Shown here: positions 42,686-51,850 of the stretch, in pieces
Layout: each line of letters opens with the position of its first letter
Position numbering within the stretch: position 1 is the first letter of the stretch
Source: Gracilaria vermiculophylla
Lineage: Eukaryota > Rhodophyta > Florideophyceae > Gracilariales > Gracilariaceae
Length of the DNA stretch: 64,000 bases
Assembly (NCBI GenBank): GCA_019155205.2
Contig: JAHNZQ020000079.1
Coordinates: 611,420-675,419, forward strand
Reading direction: 5' to 3'
The notes under the pieces: model-generated
Seen by the model: the letters and a program-made list of their open reading frames with translations, nothing else
Database searches by the model: none
What the model was told of the DNA's origin: nothing
Program-made: the position numbers and the translations under genes

Positions 42686-43279
42686 TGGTGCGCATCCGTT
42701 CTGCGACGGCATTGTCACGTAACCTCTCCCCATGGGTGACTTATGTCGCCAATTTGTGAAACAATGAATCGTTGAGTTGGTCGTGGTCAACCTCTCGAAT
42801 CCCCCGACTCACCGCCTACAATCAACAACGTTTATCAGCGTTCAACCATGCCGCTCGTCCCTTCTATCCGATTCTCTTGGACTATGGAAGCCTTTCAAAC
42901 ATGGTCTTTGCTAAGCCGCGTACCATGCTGCGCGTAGTCAATGCGTCGAATTGCCCGATCCAGCGTGTACAACCAGGACTAGTTATTACGGCTCAAGCAT
43001 GTCCACCCGTCGCATTTGGTCTCTGTCCAGGCCTCTACTCTCAAGGACCACGGATGCACTCCCTAGTTGGTTTTTGCAAAAACGCGTGCCAGGGCGCTTA
43101 TGGTGTTGACAACGCACTGGTCGCAATTCCAACCCCCGTTGGGCGAAATAACCGGTTCATGTTTTCAGTTCGATCGACAAAGACTGACTTTATGCAGAGC
43201 TTCTGTCCAGAATCTCGAGCAAGCCGGTAGAATGACCAGAAGCAAATCCATCGTAAACTTCGATGCAAAAAACATCAAC
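42686..43279. other. 3' intergenic region, possible short presequence-like frame
   Basis: About 590 bp. An ATG at 42999 opens a 37-codon frame beginning MSTRRIWSLSRPLLSRTTD, which resembles a mitochondrial presequence and could be the first exon of a small gene, but I see no acceptor and downstream exon I can support. Otherwise it should hold 3' UTRs. Confidence 0.25.
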
Positions 43280-44272
43280 TTAGGCATACAATAGTATGTC
43301 TGGTGGAGATGCTTTGGATCGCATGTCAACAGCTAATATGGTCATGAAGAAGGCGAAGAAAAATGCGGCGGTGTACTCAGCAAATGCCAATGCTGCAAGC
43401 AATGCAATCTTCACCAACTTTATCCTAGAAATCGAGAAAGAATCCAGAGCAAACCAAAGGCCGACAATCTTGATCACACAAACTGCCTGGCCGGTGAGAC
43501 ATATAGGCCTTAGAATTACAACGAGTCGTGAAGCCCATATCTTAAGACGTTTCACGAAAGAACTGGTGGTATTTGTGGACACTTTGTCCGCTCTGGGCGT
43601 GCTGCACTCGGTTCCCTCTCCTAATTGAAGCGGAAGATTACGGTGTATGCGATCAGGCATGTGTTGCAACTTCAAAAAGTACCATATCAGGAAACACATG
43701 GCAAGAGACCACGAGAGGCATAGAATATATGCACCGAAAGTGATGAGTTGGGTGCGACGAATGATGAGCGATGGAAACGAAAAAAGTCGCAAGTAGTACA
43801 GCACGGCAGAGGCAAGCAATACAGAGCTGAGAACGAGTAGGAGCAGGGGGTAAGGAAAGATTCTGGAGGGAGGACGGCGTGGGGTGTTGGCTTTGGCAAC
43901 GACTTCGGAAAGATCGTCATCGCTCATGTGCACGTGGTCGACAGGGTGGTGTGAGTGAGGGTCTGTAGAAAAAAGTTGCAACGCGCGGCAGTGCTGGAGA
44001 GAAGCAGTGGTAGTGGCAAAGAATAATGCTGTGGTGGCGGCGAAGGCAAGGCGCAGTATGGCGGCCTCGGGTTGATGCTTCGCTACATCAGAGAGGAGCG
44101 GGAAGAAATAGGAGCGCGTGGGTCGGAGAAGAAGAGAGAGGGAGACAGCGACAAAGACGCCTGTGAAGGTGACGAAGGCTGTCAAGCCGGCAAGCTTCCA
44201 AGCGTGGAGGGCCGCCCATCGCGAGAAGCGTCGACGCTGAAAGGGCTCATGTGAGCCCGATTTGAATTGCAT
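43280..44272 (-). CDS. FRAG1/DRAM/Sfk1-like multi-pass membrane protein
   Basis: Starting at the ATG at 44272 (MQFKSGSHEPFQ) 330 residues; the frame extends upstream to 44413. Six hydrophobic segments are visible: LAGLTAFVTFTGVFVAVSL, the region after LLRPTRSYFFPLLSDVAKHQPEA, AAILRLAFAATTALFFATT, YPLLLLVLSSVLLASAVLYY, TFGAYILCLSWSLAMCFLIW and LVKIALLAALAFAEYTAAFF. The FFPLLSD....PEAxIL segment between TM1 and TM2 matches the FPxISDxxxxxPE signature of FRAG1/DRAM/Sfk1 proteins, a family that includes GPI-anchor remodelling and autophagy modulators. The exact subfamily is not clear. It is divergent from the Rieske gene. Confidence 0.6.
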   Translation of the reverse strand: MQFKSGSHEPFQRRRFSRWAALHAWKLAGLTAFVTFTGVFVAVSLSLLLRPTRSYFFPLLSDVAKHQPEAAILRLAFAATTALFFATTTASLQHCRALQLFSTDPHSHHPVDHVHMSDDDLSEVVAKANTPRRPPSRIFPYPLLLLVLSSVLLASAVLYYLRLFSFPSLIIRRTQLITFGAYILCLSWSLAMCFLIWYFLKLQHMPDRIHRNLPLQLGEGTECSTPRADKVSTNTTSSFVKRLKIWASRLVVILRPICLTGQAVCVIKIVGLWFALDSFSISRIKLVKIALLAALAFAEYTAAFFFAFFMTILAVDMRSKASPPDILLYA

Positions 44273-45244
44273 GTGAGGTGGTGGGTGTCTGAAGGCGGCG
44301 CATGGACCGCTAAGCTGTGAAGCGGTACGAGAGGCGCTGTTGAGCGGGAATCGTGGGAGCAAAGCCGAGGTCGTGTGGTTGTCTAAGGCGTTTTGATCTT
44401 TCACCCCAAGCAAGGTTAGTGAGGTTGCGTGATGCAGGCAGGGCCGGGTTGTGGATTCTTTGAGAAGCGTCGTGGAAAGAGGGATTAGGTGGGTTAGCGT
44501 GAGGGGGAATGGGTCTGCAGGAGGTTGCGGGCGGATGCAGCGTGCACTGCGGCTGCGTCGTGACGTAGCTGCAGCTGAAGCGTCGGTGGTGGCAGTAAAG
44601 TTGCGTCATGGAGGACGCGGACAGCGCATGCCGGTTGCGGGGGCGTGCGCTGCGGCCCAATACGATAGCGCCAATTGAAATGCGTTGCTCGCGGCGGGTG
44701 TGCGCGTCAGCGACGTCAGCAATGCCACTCTGCGTGTGGCGTACCAGTAGCGGTACGAACGGTAATCTTCTTGCATCTGTCACGTTGCCAGGTAAACGCG
44801 CTGTACACGCGTCCAGGTGGGGCACGAACGTGCCAGCGAGCAGCCGAGATTGGGGAAGCCATGGCGGTCTGCAGGTCAGTGAAATCGCAGCTCATCTCGC
44901 TGCTCGCGGATCGAGCTCGCCGATTGGCCAGCGCGCGGCGGCGCGAACCATCCCCACGTGCGCCGCCAATGTACCTGCGCCACTCGTCCACTTTGGATTT
45001 TGGCGTTTGTATCTACTCTGCTGCCTCTGCATACGGCGTACACAACGTGTGGGTTCCCCGCCTCCGCCCATCGTGTGCTACACTCCAAGTGCTTGCGCCC
45101 TCGTGCCCTCCCGTGCTTTGTCGCCGCCGCCCCAAGAACATCCGCGTCTCCGTCAGAGGCACCTCCCTCCCCGTCGCGTGCGTTCCGACGCTTTGCCTGT
45201 TGCAGTCGCCTCAGCTTCCGTTCTACCGAACCCCGCACGCCACG
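44273..45244. other. Divergent region between the FRAG1-like and Rieske genes
   Basis: About 970 bp, GC-rich. Several overlapping open frames on both strands have mixed Ser/Arg/Pro content with no recognisable domain, and I leave them uncalled. Confidence 0.3.
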
Positions 45245-45805
45245 ATGTCCGCATTTGTGCCCACCACTTCGTTCAAGGGCGTGCAGCTCACAACAGCCAC
45301 CTCCAACAAGGCCGTCTGCTCCCGGCGCCGCGCCGCACCCGCGCGTGTGGCGCCGTCCATGAAGCAGGAGGCGTGGGTGCCGCTTTTGGAGACCTCGGAA
45401 ATCGTACCCGGCGAGCTCAAGGGTGTGGTTGTCGCGGGGCAGCAGATCCTGGTATCATGCGACTACGACGGTCAAGTGTACGCCTCGGCCAACATCTGCC
45501 CCCACCTAGGAACCCCTCTCACCGACGGCAGCATCGGCGACGGCGTACTGACCTGCACGCAGCACAAGTCGTCATGGGACCTGACGAGCGGTGAATTGGC
45601 GGGCGATTGGTGCCCGTTCCCCCCAGTCATCGGCCCACTCCTCGGCAAATTGCAAGGCCCTCGCCCGCTGACCGTGTACGCCGTTCGTGAAAACTCTGGA
45701 CAAATCGAGGCGCTTCTTGATGTCGACGCCAAGTCCGACTACGAGAAGGACTACTGGCAAGGCGTTTTGGACGCCACGGGCAAGGCCACCGGCGGATACT
45801 ATTAG
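45245..45805 (+). CDS. Plastid-targeted Rieske [2Fe-2S] domain protein
   Basis: From ATG 45245, 186 residues. Residues 1-40 form a plastid transit peptide with an early Phe (MSAFVPTTSFKGVQL) and a VAPSMK-type cleavage region. The Rieske fold follows with CPHLG (first Cys-x-His) and LTCTQHKSSWDLTSG (Cys-x2-His), spaced 16-18 residues apart, so both ligand pairs are intact. The tail LDVDAKSDYEKDYWQGVLDATGK is a conserved algal and cyanobacterial type. No TM helix is present, so it is not the cytochrome b6f subunit. Proteins of this kind occur in red algae and cyanobacteria as small soluble Rieske ferredoxin-like electron carriers of unknown partner. Confidence 0.8.
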   Translation: MSAFVPTTSFKGVQLTTATSNKAVCSRRRAAPARVAPSMKQEAWVPLLETSEIVPGELKGVVVAGQQILVSCDYDGQVYASANICPHLGTPLTDGSIGDGVLTCTQHKSSWDLTSGELAGDWCPFPPVIGPLLGKLQGPRPLTVYAVRENSGQIEALLDVDAKSDYEKDYWQGVLDATGKATGGYY

Positions 45806-46799
45806 CTTGGACCCGCTTGCCCGCCTTGTTGCGCTGTTGCTGCCTCGCACCCGTGCTGCCATCGTCCAAGTGTTTGTGCGCGCTTCGACTGTTGTAGATG
45901 CTTTTGTCTGTCTCTTTTCCCACTGTGGTAAACGTAAAGGAACGAAATCCGGCTGAACAGCTCGGAAGAGCGCTGCCCGCGGCGCCAGGGCGAGAACCGC
46001 GAGCGGTGGACGCGCGTGTGTAAACAGCGCCACTACGTCGCGCGCGGCGGATGGCTCACTGTGGCGGCCGTTTGGCAGCGTAGGAATGGCGGAGGCGGCC
46101 TTGGGACAAGCTGCGCCGAAATGCAGTCGCCATCGTGGCCAAGGGCGCGACCGCTGCGGCTTGGGGGGCTTCAACGAAGGTAAAAAACGGCCACTCCGCG
46201 GCGCGGCCGTGCGCAAGCAGCCATGCATCACCCGCGGCGCGCCGCGAACAGTCACTCCGCGCCACGTGGAAGCGCTGTGCGCAGCTTCCAACGGCATGCG
46301 CCAATGGTGCGCCGCCACGTGAAGGACTGATGCCGGAAATTCACGGCGGCGCGCTGCGCGCATTGCGCAGCGCGCCTTGTGCCCATCGCGCCCCCACTGT
46401 CTGGCACTTCGCCCCGCGCGCCACCCTCAGCGGCGCTCATTCTGCCGCTCGCCCTCGCCGCTTCGCTCGCTCCCAAGCCGCCTCCCTTTCCGTCGCTGCA
46501 CTCCTCAACCCTCACCCCACCTCCCGCTCCTCTCTTTTATCCTCACATTGCCCCCTTCCCTAAAATCCCCCCCTCCGCCAGTTTCTTCCGCCGCTGCCAC
46601 CACCCCCCGGCGCTATTCACAACCTCCGACCCGCCGCGCCTCCTTCCTTTCGTAACTTCTTCCACAACCCGCGCTCTGCACCGTCGCGCTTTGGCGCGTC
46701 AGGCGCCTTCGCGCTCCCGCATATCACTCACCCCGAGTCGCCTCCAACCCGCGCTCCTGACAACATCACGTCCAACCTTTCCCGTCCCACTCTGCAGTC
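45806..46799. other. Intergenic region upstream of the short-chain dehydrogenase
   Basis: About 990 bp. 46180-46400 is GC-rich with repeated GCGCGC and CGCGGCG blocks; 46480-46620 is a pyrimidine-rich tract (long C/T runs) that is likely 5' UTR or promoter. No gene called. Confidence 0.35.
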
Positions 46800-47716
46800 A
46801 TGTCCAGCTTCATGCGCACCTACGAACCCGACATGAAGACCGCTATGGTATGCTCCACTTCGACATTCCCATGTTTGCGCACCATGCATCATTTCTCGAT
46901 TCAACACGAATCGTCTTTTGCTCCATTTTTTCATGCACTGACACTCCACGTCAACATCCCCTTCCCCTGTTCTCACCCATCCTTTTGCAGGTAACCGGTT
47001 CGGCGGGCGTCCTCGGTCAAGCCACGGTACGCATGCTGCTGGAGGAGGGCTTTCGCGTCGTCATACACGACAGTGACGAGCACGCCCTTTCCGAGCTTCT
47101 CACAGCCCTTGGCCCACTCGTCAATGAGACCCAGTGTTACCCGATATGTTTCGATCCGTGCAACTCTGATTCCATTGACAGAGCGATAGAGAGAATCAAC
47201 AACGACTTCCACCCCGTGTATGTTCTTGTCAACAACAATGGTATTCTCGCCAGAACCCCAATCGCCCAAACGAACATTGAGGCGTGGCGACGGTGCTTTT
47301 CGCAAAATGTGGACTCCGCCTTCCTTATCTCTCGCGCGCTGTTGCCCAACATGCGGCAGCGGAAATGGGGTAGAATCGTCAATACTTGTTCCATTGCGGG
47401 AAAAACTGGCGGCCACACTACGGGAATCGCCTATTCCACCACAAAGGGTGCCCTTCAAACTTTCACATTCGCTCTCGCTCGCGAGTGTGCAAAGGACGGA
47501 ATCACTGTCAACGGCATTGCCCCTGCCTACATCCGCACACCTGGTGTCGAGGCATATCCAAAGGACATGGTCAAGATGCTGTTGGAGTACATTCCGGTTG
47601 GTCGGTTTTGTGAGCCCGAAGAATTTGCTCACACAGTCAAATTTTTGATATCTCCTCTCGCGGGATTCATCTGCGGAGAAATCATAGATCAGAACGGCGG
47701 ATTGCTCATGAGCTAG
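46800..47716 (+). CDS. Short-chain dehydrogenase/reductase (FabG-like), two exons
   Basis: Exon 1 is 46800-46847 (MSSFMRTYEPDMKTAM) and exon 2 is 46991-47716, with a 143-bp intron (donor GTATGC, acceptor TTTTGCAG). The product has 257 residues, and exon 2 starts exactly at the nucleotide-binding loop VTGSAGVLGQATV. Other SDR blocks: DPCNSDSIDRAIERI, VLVNNNGI (NNxG), IVNTCSIAGKTG (Ser), and YSTTKGALQTFTFALARE (Tyr and Lys). The C-terminal NGIAPAYIRTPG and GEIIDQNGGLLMS are the classical SDR end. 3-oxoacyl-ACP reductase-like enzymes have this pattern; the substrate is unknown. An early small exon splitting the Rossmann loop explains the otherwise odd long open frame over the intron. Confidence 0.85.
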
Positions 47717-48118
47717 TACTTTCGAGCTCGAGCAGGTCTTGCGATGCCACATTCAACAATCCTGTGTACTTGTTGCTCTTCGTACGACATGTCAGAGACG
47801 AAATGCAAACAACTCACGACATCCGCACAACCTCCACAGTAGCTGAATAATTACTCTTTTCCGAAGTCGTAACTTAACCGATTGCTGCTATGTAAATGAC
47901 ATCATCGTCCGCCACCAAATCTTATATTGTAACCACACTTCTTCTCCATCTTAAAGAGAAAAAAAACGAAACGAGTACCGTTTAAGCTCACTCCCCTTTA
48001 CTCATACGTAACTCAAATTCAGCCAAACCTCGTAGATCCGTGGAGAAAGAAGCAACTTTCTGCCCCGAGTGAGAATGAGGGTCTACGAAGGATACAACTC
48101 AAACGTATCTATTTCACT
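47717..48118. other. Convergent 3' intergenic region
   Basis: About 400 bp between the dehydrogenase and zinc-finger stops. No gene seen. Confidence 0.35.
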
Positions 48119-48559
48119 TCACGACGGTTTTCTCTTCACCACATAGTCACTCTTATCGTCCGTACCACCACGCCTAATGCGATCAACGGTTCCGACACCC
48201 TCACAAACCGTACACTTGAGAGTTGTTTTCCCATTGCACATCAAGCAAGTGCCAAGCGCATCCGTTCCAGAACCCTTGCACGCATCGCAGTCGCAGATGC
48301 CCGTGCCTTTACAGAAAATGCATTCCACCAGATCCCTGGTTTCCTGTCCCCCACCAGGAACGGAAACAATCGGTCTGAGAATGGATTCCTTTAGCCTGGT
48401 GAAGAAGCCCTTGCCCTCTTTCCTGCTGGACATCACTATCACTGCCATAGGCTTGCGAACTGCTCGTTCCTGTCTCAAACAAGGGAACCGATTTTTGTTC
48501 ACTAACAAGGAGCATGGTGAGTAGTTGAAAGCAGCGACCCCCATTTCAAAAAGGTTCAC
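48119..48559 (-). CDS. DnaJ-type cysteine-rich zinc-finger protein, probably plastid
   Basis: A 146-residue protein. The C-terminal half has four CxxCxGxG-type units: CIFCKGTG, CDACKGSG, CLMCNGKT and CTVCEGVG, the DnaJ central zinc domain without a J domain. Free-standing proteins of this kind (BSD2 and LQY1 types) act as thiol or holdase chaperones in plastids. The N-terminal 60 residues (MNLFEMGVAAFNYS...) fit a transit peptide with an early Phe, so plastid location is likely; the mature protein may start near the MAVIVMSSRKEG region. It is the last host gene before the transposon block, which begins about 160 bp upstream of its start. Confidence 0.7.
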   Translation of the reverse strand: MNLFEMGVAAFNYSPCSLLVNKNRFPCLRQERAVRKPMAVIVMSSRKEGKGFFTRLKESILRPIVSVPGGGQETRDLVECIFCKGTGICDCDACKGSGTDALGTCLMCNGKTTLKCTVCEGVGTVDRIRRGGTDDKSDYVVKRKPS

Positions 48560-48717
48560 ACTCGGTCAAGCTCATGAGCAAATCCAATTACAAGGAGAGC
48601 TGGTAAAGAATCCCGCATACCGGTCGTGCCAACAGTGCTTCCTGCTAAAAACGAAATATGTTCCCTTTACGCATAGGAACAGCATAGGAACAGAGGCATC
48701 CTTCATACTGTACATAT

Positions 48718-48877
48718 CCCCGTTCCCAAAAAGTGACAGATTTGTGTCACCTTGTCTGAGGTGAAGTCAAGGTGACCAGATCCCCAAATCACCCTGACAT
48801 GGTGACCGTCTCCCTCCGTAGGGCGAATATCACTTCAGAGCAATGTGATACCACCCATCTGATCACCTTGTGGGACC
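48718..48877 (+). repeat. Left terminal inverted repeat of the ATAT-flanked transposon
   Basis: Pairs with 51217-51376. Inside, GTGACA-GATTTG-TGTCAC forms a 6-bp palindrome and GGTGACC, TCACCTTG and ATCACC recur several times, which look like transposase-binding sites. Confidence 0.9.
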
Positions 48878-48957
48878 CCATCATCACCTCGACGCAAGTT
48901 CGTGCTTTGAAGTCTTGAGACATTCATGCGCCACACCTTTCTTGCGCACTTGCCATT

Positions 48958-49413
48958 ATGGCAAGTTCTCCTCACCGATCAACATCAGCTTGTACTACAA
49001 GACACCCACAGATTGATACATTCCACCCCCATAGCGATCAACTAAGCCTCTCAAACTCACGTTCTTCCTCCAAAAAGATCACACCACATGGTCCACGTTT
49101 TTCTACTTCTACTGTCGCAAATACACCAATTTTCTCACCTGCACGACTTGAAACTACATCATCTTTTCCAAATCCGGTAGAACAAGGAGGTCACACATAC
49201 ATTGAACCCACTCTGAAACAAGACAATTTCGATCCTCTGAACACAATACCTGTTCAAAACAACATAAGCAACATGCTTTCATTTGCTTCAGAGGGAGAAC
49301 AAGATGACTGTCTTTTTGTTCCAGACAGTAACTACGAATCATTCAATCAGTCAGAAATTGTTGGATCGGAATCTCTAAATGCAGACCAGGTGTCCCACAT
49401 GTCGCAACAATAA
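48958..49413 (+). CDS. Ser/Thr/Asn-rich frame inside the ATAT-flanked transposon
   Basis: A 151-residue frame beginning 80 bp inside the left TIR. It is rich in Ser, Thr, Pro and Asn at the start and becomes acidic toward the end (SEGEQDDCLFVPDSNYESFN), ending at SHMSQQ. No domain recognised. The position fits the N-terminal disordered region of a transposase, with the downstream frame at 49549 in the same reading phase but separated by stops. Confidence 0.4.
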   Translation: MASSPHRSTSACTTRHPQIDTFHPHSDQLSLSNSRSSSKKITPHGPRFSTSTVANTPIFSPARLETTSSFPNPVEQGGHTYIEPTLKQDNFDPLNTIPVQNNISNMLSFASEGEQDDCLFVPDSNYESFNQSEIVGSESLNADQVSHMSQQ

Positions 49414-49548
49414 CTTTGTCAACTTCTTGTTGAAAGTTCTTAAGGGTACTCTGCAGGAGGTAAATTAGTTCATTCTAATGCCCAAGATGCGCTTCAAATT
49501 GCTGTCGAAGACATTTAGTCTTCACTTTTTTGCGACAATTTTGACACG

Positions 49549-49911
49549 ATGATGGATGATAGTCTGGATTCGCAGAATTTAAGAGATGAAACCAATATTT
49601 TGGAAGATGCGGAACGCATCATGCGCAGTACACAAGGAGGATTAAGGGAATGTGATTACGGATCTCCATTCCAGCAATTCTCGATTGACATTGATGGCAT
49701 TAACGAGATGCTTGGAAGACGATTCATTCGTGAGACAAATTCCATACTGGACAAAGTCACGAAGGAGATACAACAAGAAGGAACAGAAGGAGTTCTGACT
49801 GCCACTAGTTTGACAAAGCTGAGTGTTTTGAATGTGTCCTTGCCTGAACATGGGTTGCAAAAAATCGTGTCGAATGTTAATCGAGTTCTTAAGCACAAAT
49901 GTGTAGTATAA
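49549..49911 (+). CDS. Second frame inside the ATAT-flanked transposon, unknown
   Basis: A 120-residue helical frame (MMDDSLDSQNLRDETN..., ending RVLKHKCVV) in the same phase as 48958-49413. It stops just before the assembly gap. I recognise no domain; it may be a distinct small gene of the element or a decayed part of its transposase. Confidence 0.35.
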   Translation: MMDDSLDSQNLRDETNILEDAERIMRSTQGGLRECDYGSPFQQFSIDIDGINEMLGRRFIRETNSILDKVTKEIQQEGTEGVLTATSLTKLSVLNVSLPEHGLQKIVSNVNRVLKHKCVV

Positions 49912-49930
49912 GGACCGTAAGCTAATTCTA

Positions 49931-50030
49931 NNNNNNNNNNNNNNNNNNNNNNNNNNNNNNNNNNNNNNNNNNNNNNNNNNNNNNNNNNNNNNNNNNNNNN
50001 NNNNNNNNNNNNNNNNNNNNNNNNNNNNNN
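49931..50030. other. Assembly gap inside the ATAT-flanked transposon
   Basis: One hundred N. Probably a placeholder length. It could hide the catalytic core of the transposase. Confidence 0.95.
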
Positions 50031-50033
50031 AAG

Positions 50034-50249
50034 CACACATACTGTTCGTTGTGTTCATACAGTTGCACAATTAGGAAGAATGGGAAGAGTTACAGAAAGA
50101 AAGGGGGTTCAAGACAGAAGCAGTGGTGCGTGATTTGTCGACAAGCTATTTGCACCCAATGTTGGGACATATGGCATACGAAAGAAACTTTGAAAAGAGC
50201 AACAATCCCGGAGAATGAACTACAAAAGCTCTCTTCGGGAGTTGCGTAG
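50034..50249 (+). pseudogene. Cysteine-rich (CRD-like) C-terminal fragment of a transposase
   Basis: Open from the gap edge to a TAG at 50247-50249. It reads HTYCSLCSYSC, then a basic linker, then QWCVICRQAICTQCWDIWHTKE: the pattern C-x2-C ... C-x2-C-x4-C-x2-C-x4-H matches the zinc-binding tail found at the end of piggyBac transposases. Upstream catalytic sequence is not visible, being either in the gap or lost. Confidence 0.5.
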
Positions 50250-51130
50250 ATTGCTATTAACCTTCTTTCATCTTTATACGGTTAAAAAAATGATCTCTAA
50301 TGGACTGTATGATATGAACCGTTCTCTTTTTCTAAGAAAGACAGTCGGCGACAACTTGACAAGTCGGCTGAGGAGCAACCAAATGCTTCCTTCTTACAGA
50401 TGATATATACAGCGAATGAATTCGACCATGTTCTTAGTTGGGTGTCACTGGATCGTGTAGGTGGCTGGCGTGAATGCTGGGCACACCCAAAAAAGTAGAG
50501 CATTGCGCAGGTCTGTGTGCGCGCCTGTTATTGCGAGACGAATCCCTAAGACTTCGTCTTACTCATGTCCAACTGATTCTACAGGATATTAGTAATCTGC
50601 TGCGGTTTTTTGTGGCGTTTCAATAAGTGGCATGATGCTGGGGACGATGTATAAATGATGTGTGTTGGCCATTGTAGTTATGCAAATATCCAAGAACGGA
50701 ATGTGAAGATAGTTGTGACGAGGCCAATGATGCACCAGAGCTCCAGAGCAACATCACTTAAATCTAATGAGGTTTCTTAGCGATAAAAGAGTAGGTATCT
50801 ATCGCTCCAAGGCGCAAAAGTTAGCCATGTTTTGCGTGGCGAGCTTTCGACGTTCTCGGCACGCTTGGCGTGCAGTAAATGCCGGCGTTTGCGCGGCATC
50901 AACGTCACGGCAGGGCTAAACGGCGCCATTCAGAACAAACTCAAGATGGTGGGAGCCGACCACGCGCCCTGAGGCGCAAGGGGAGCAGCTACCAGCAACG
51001 GAAGTGGGCGTGGAGATCAGTTGGGCATCTAGGGTGCGGAGCGTACAAAGCCAATGCATCGGAGGTGCTCGTAAGACTACACAAACTTCCGGCGAGGTGA
51101 TCATGGGGTCTTACCGTACCCTCAGAATTC

Positions 51131-51216
51131 GTCAGCGTTGGAGGGTCCGCACCCTCCAAAATAGTCAATGTTGGAGGGTGCACACTCTCCAAAAATCGTC
51201 AACATTGGGAAGTGTT
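51131..51216. repeat. Three tandem near-palindromes beside the right TIR
   Basis: Units of about 33-36 bp begin with GTCA and carry a palindrome: TTGGAGGGTCCGCACCCTCC, then TTGGAGGGTGCACACTCTCC, then a weaker TTGGGAAGTGTTGG. They lie directly inside the right TIR, with no equivalent at the left end. Confidence 0.8.
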
Positions 51217-51376
51217 GGTCCCACAAGGTGATGCAATGGGTGATATCACATTTCTTTAAAGTGATATTCGCGCTACGGAGGGAGACAGTCACCCTGTCAG
51301 GGTGATTTGGGGACCTTGTCACCTTGACTTCACCGCAGACAAGGTGACACAAATCTGTCACTTTTTGGGAACGGGG
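51217..51376 (-). repeat. Right terminal inverted repeat of the ATAT-flanked transposon
   Basis: Reverse complement of 48718-48877 with about 13 differences. Ends GGGAACGGGG followed by ATAT. Confidence 0.9.
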
Positions 51377-51850
51377 ATATTGAAACGGAAGCAGCTACAG
51401 CCTGCGGATCTCATGCAGATATGATCTCATCGTTCCGAACTTGGATTTGAGGTTTCAGTACATCATCTGCATCTCGAACATCTCTATGCCAAATACAGTG
51501 CGTTTCAAAAGTATAAAACATCCATAAAGCGCGCCAAAGTGCCCAATTTTGCTTACTGTCGCCATCATCCTCTCTAAAATAGTTCAACATCGCGTTACAA
51601 AACGATAGTACATTTCGAACTCGCCCGTAATTGGGCTGCTCCCGAAATCTTTTTTTTTTGCAACTGTCGCAAAAAGGGTTCAAGGTACTCATTTTGAAAC
51701 CGGTTCATAAAGGTATCATACGCCACTGAAATCCTGTAACCAATTTGAATAAAACACGCGTAAATCTCTCATACTTGCATCAACTTGAAGATCAGCTTCA
51801 AAAATCACCTTATCATCAGCAAAAGTCCGACTGACTTTGCCGCCTCGGTT

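Larger units (their letters stand above)
48718..51376. mobile_element. DNA transposon with 160-bp terminal inverted repeats, piggyBac-like features
   Basis: Ends CCCCGTTCCC at 48718 and GGGAACGGGG at 51376. The two ends match as inverted repeats over 160 bp with about 13 mismatches (roughly 92% identity). Both ends are flanked by ATAT (48714-48717 and 51377-51380), a possible 4-bp duplication. The interior holds three short frames and an assembly gap at 49931-50030. The last frame encodes a cysteine-rich tail. TIRs starting with CCC and a C-terminal Cys cluster are piggyBac features, but that family uses TTAA, so the superfamily assignment is open. Length 2.66 kb as assembled; the gap hides any core domain. 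Confidence 0.75.

Noticed and set aside
43296..43628. A 110-residue plus-strand gene
   Set aside because: It lies on the antisense of the FRAG1-like membrane gene and mirrors its TM coding.
46379..47716. One 445-residue SDR protein starting far upstream
   Set aside because: The first 150 or so residues are low-complexity and cover the promoter and intron. The spliced form starting at 46800 gives an exact SDR N-terminus.
49642..50070. Minus-strand frames through the assembly gap
   Set aside because: Their length comes from N translated as X.
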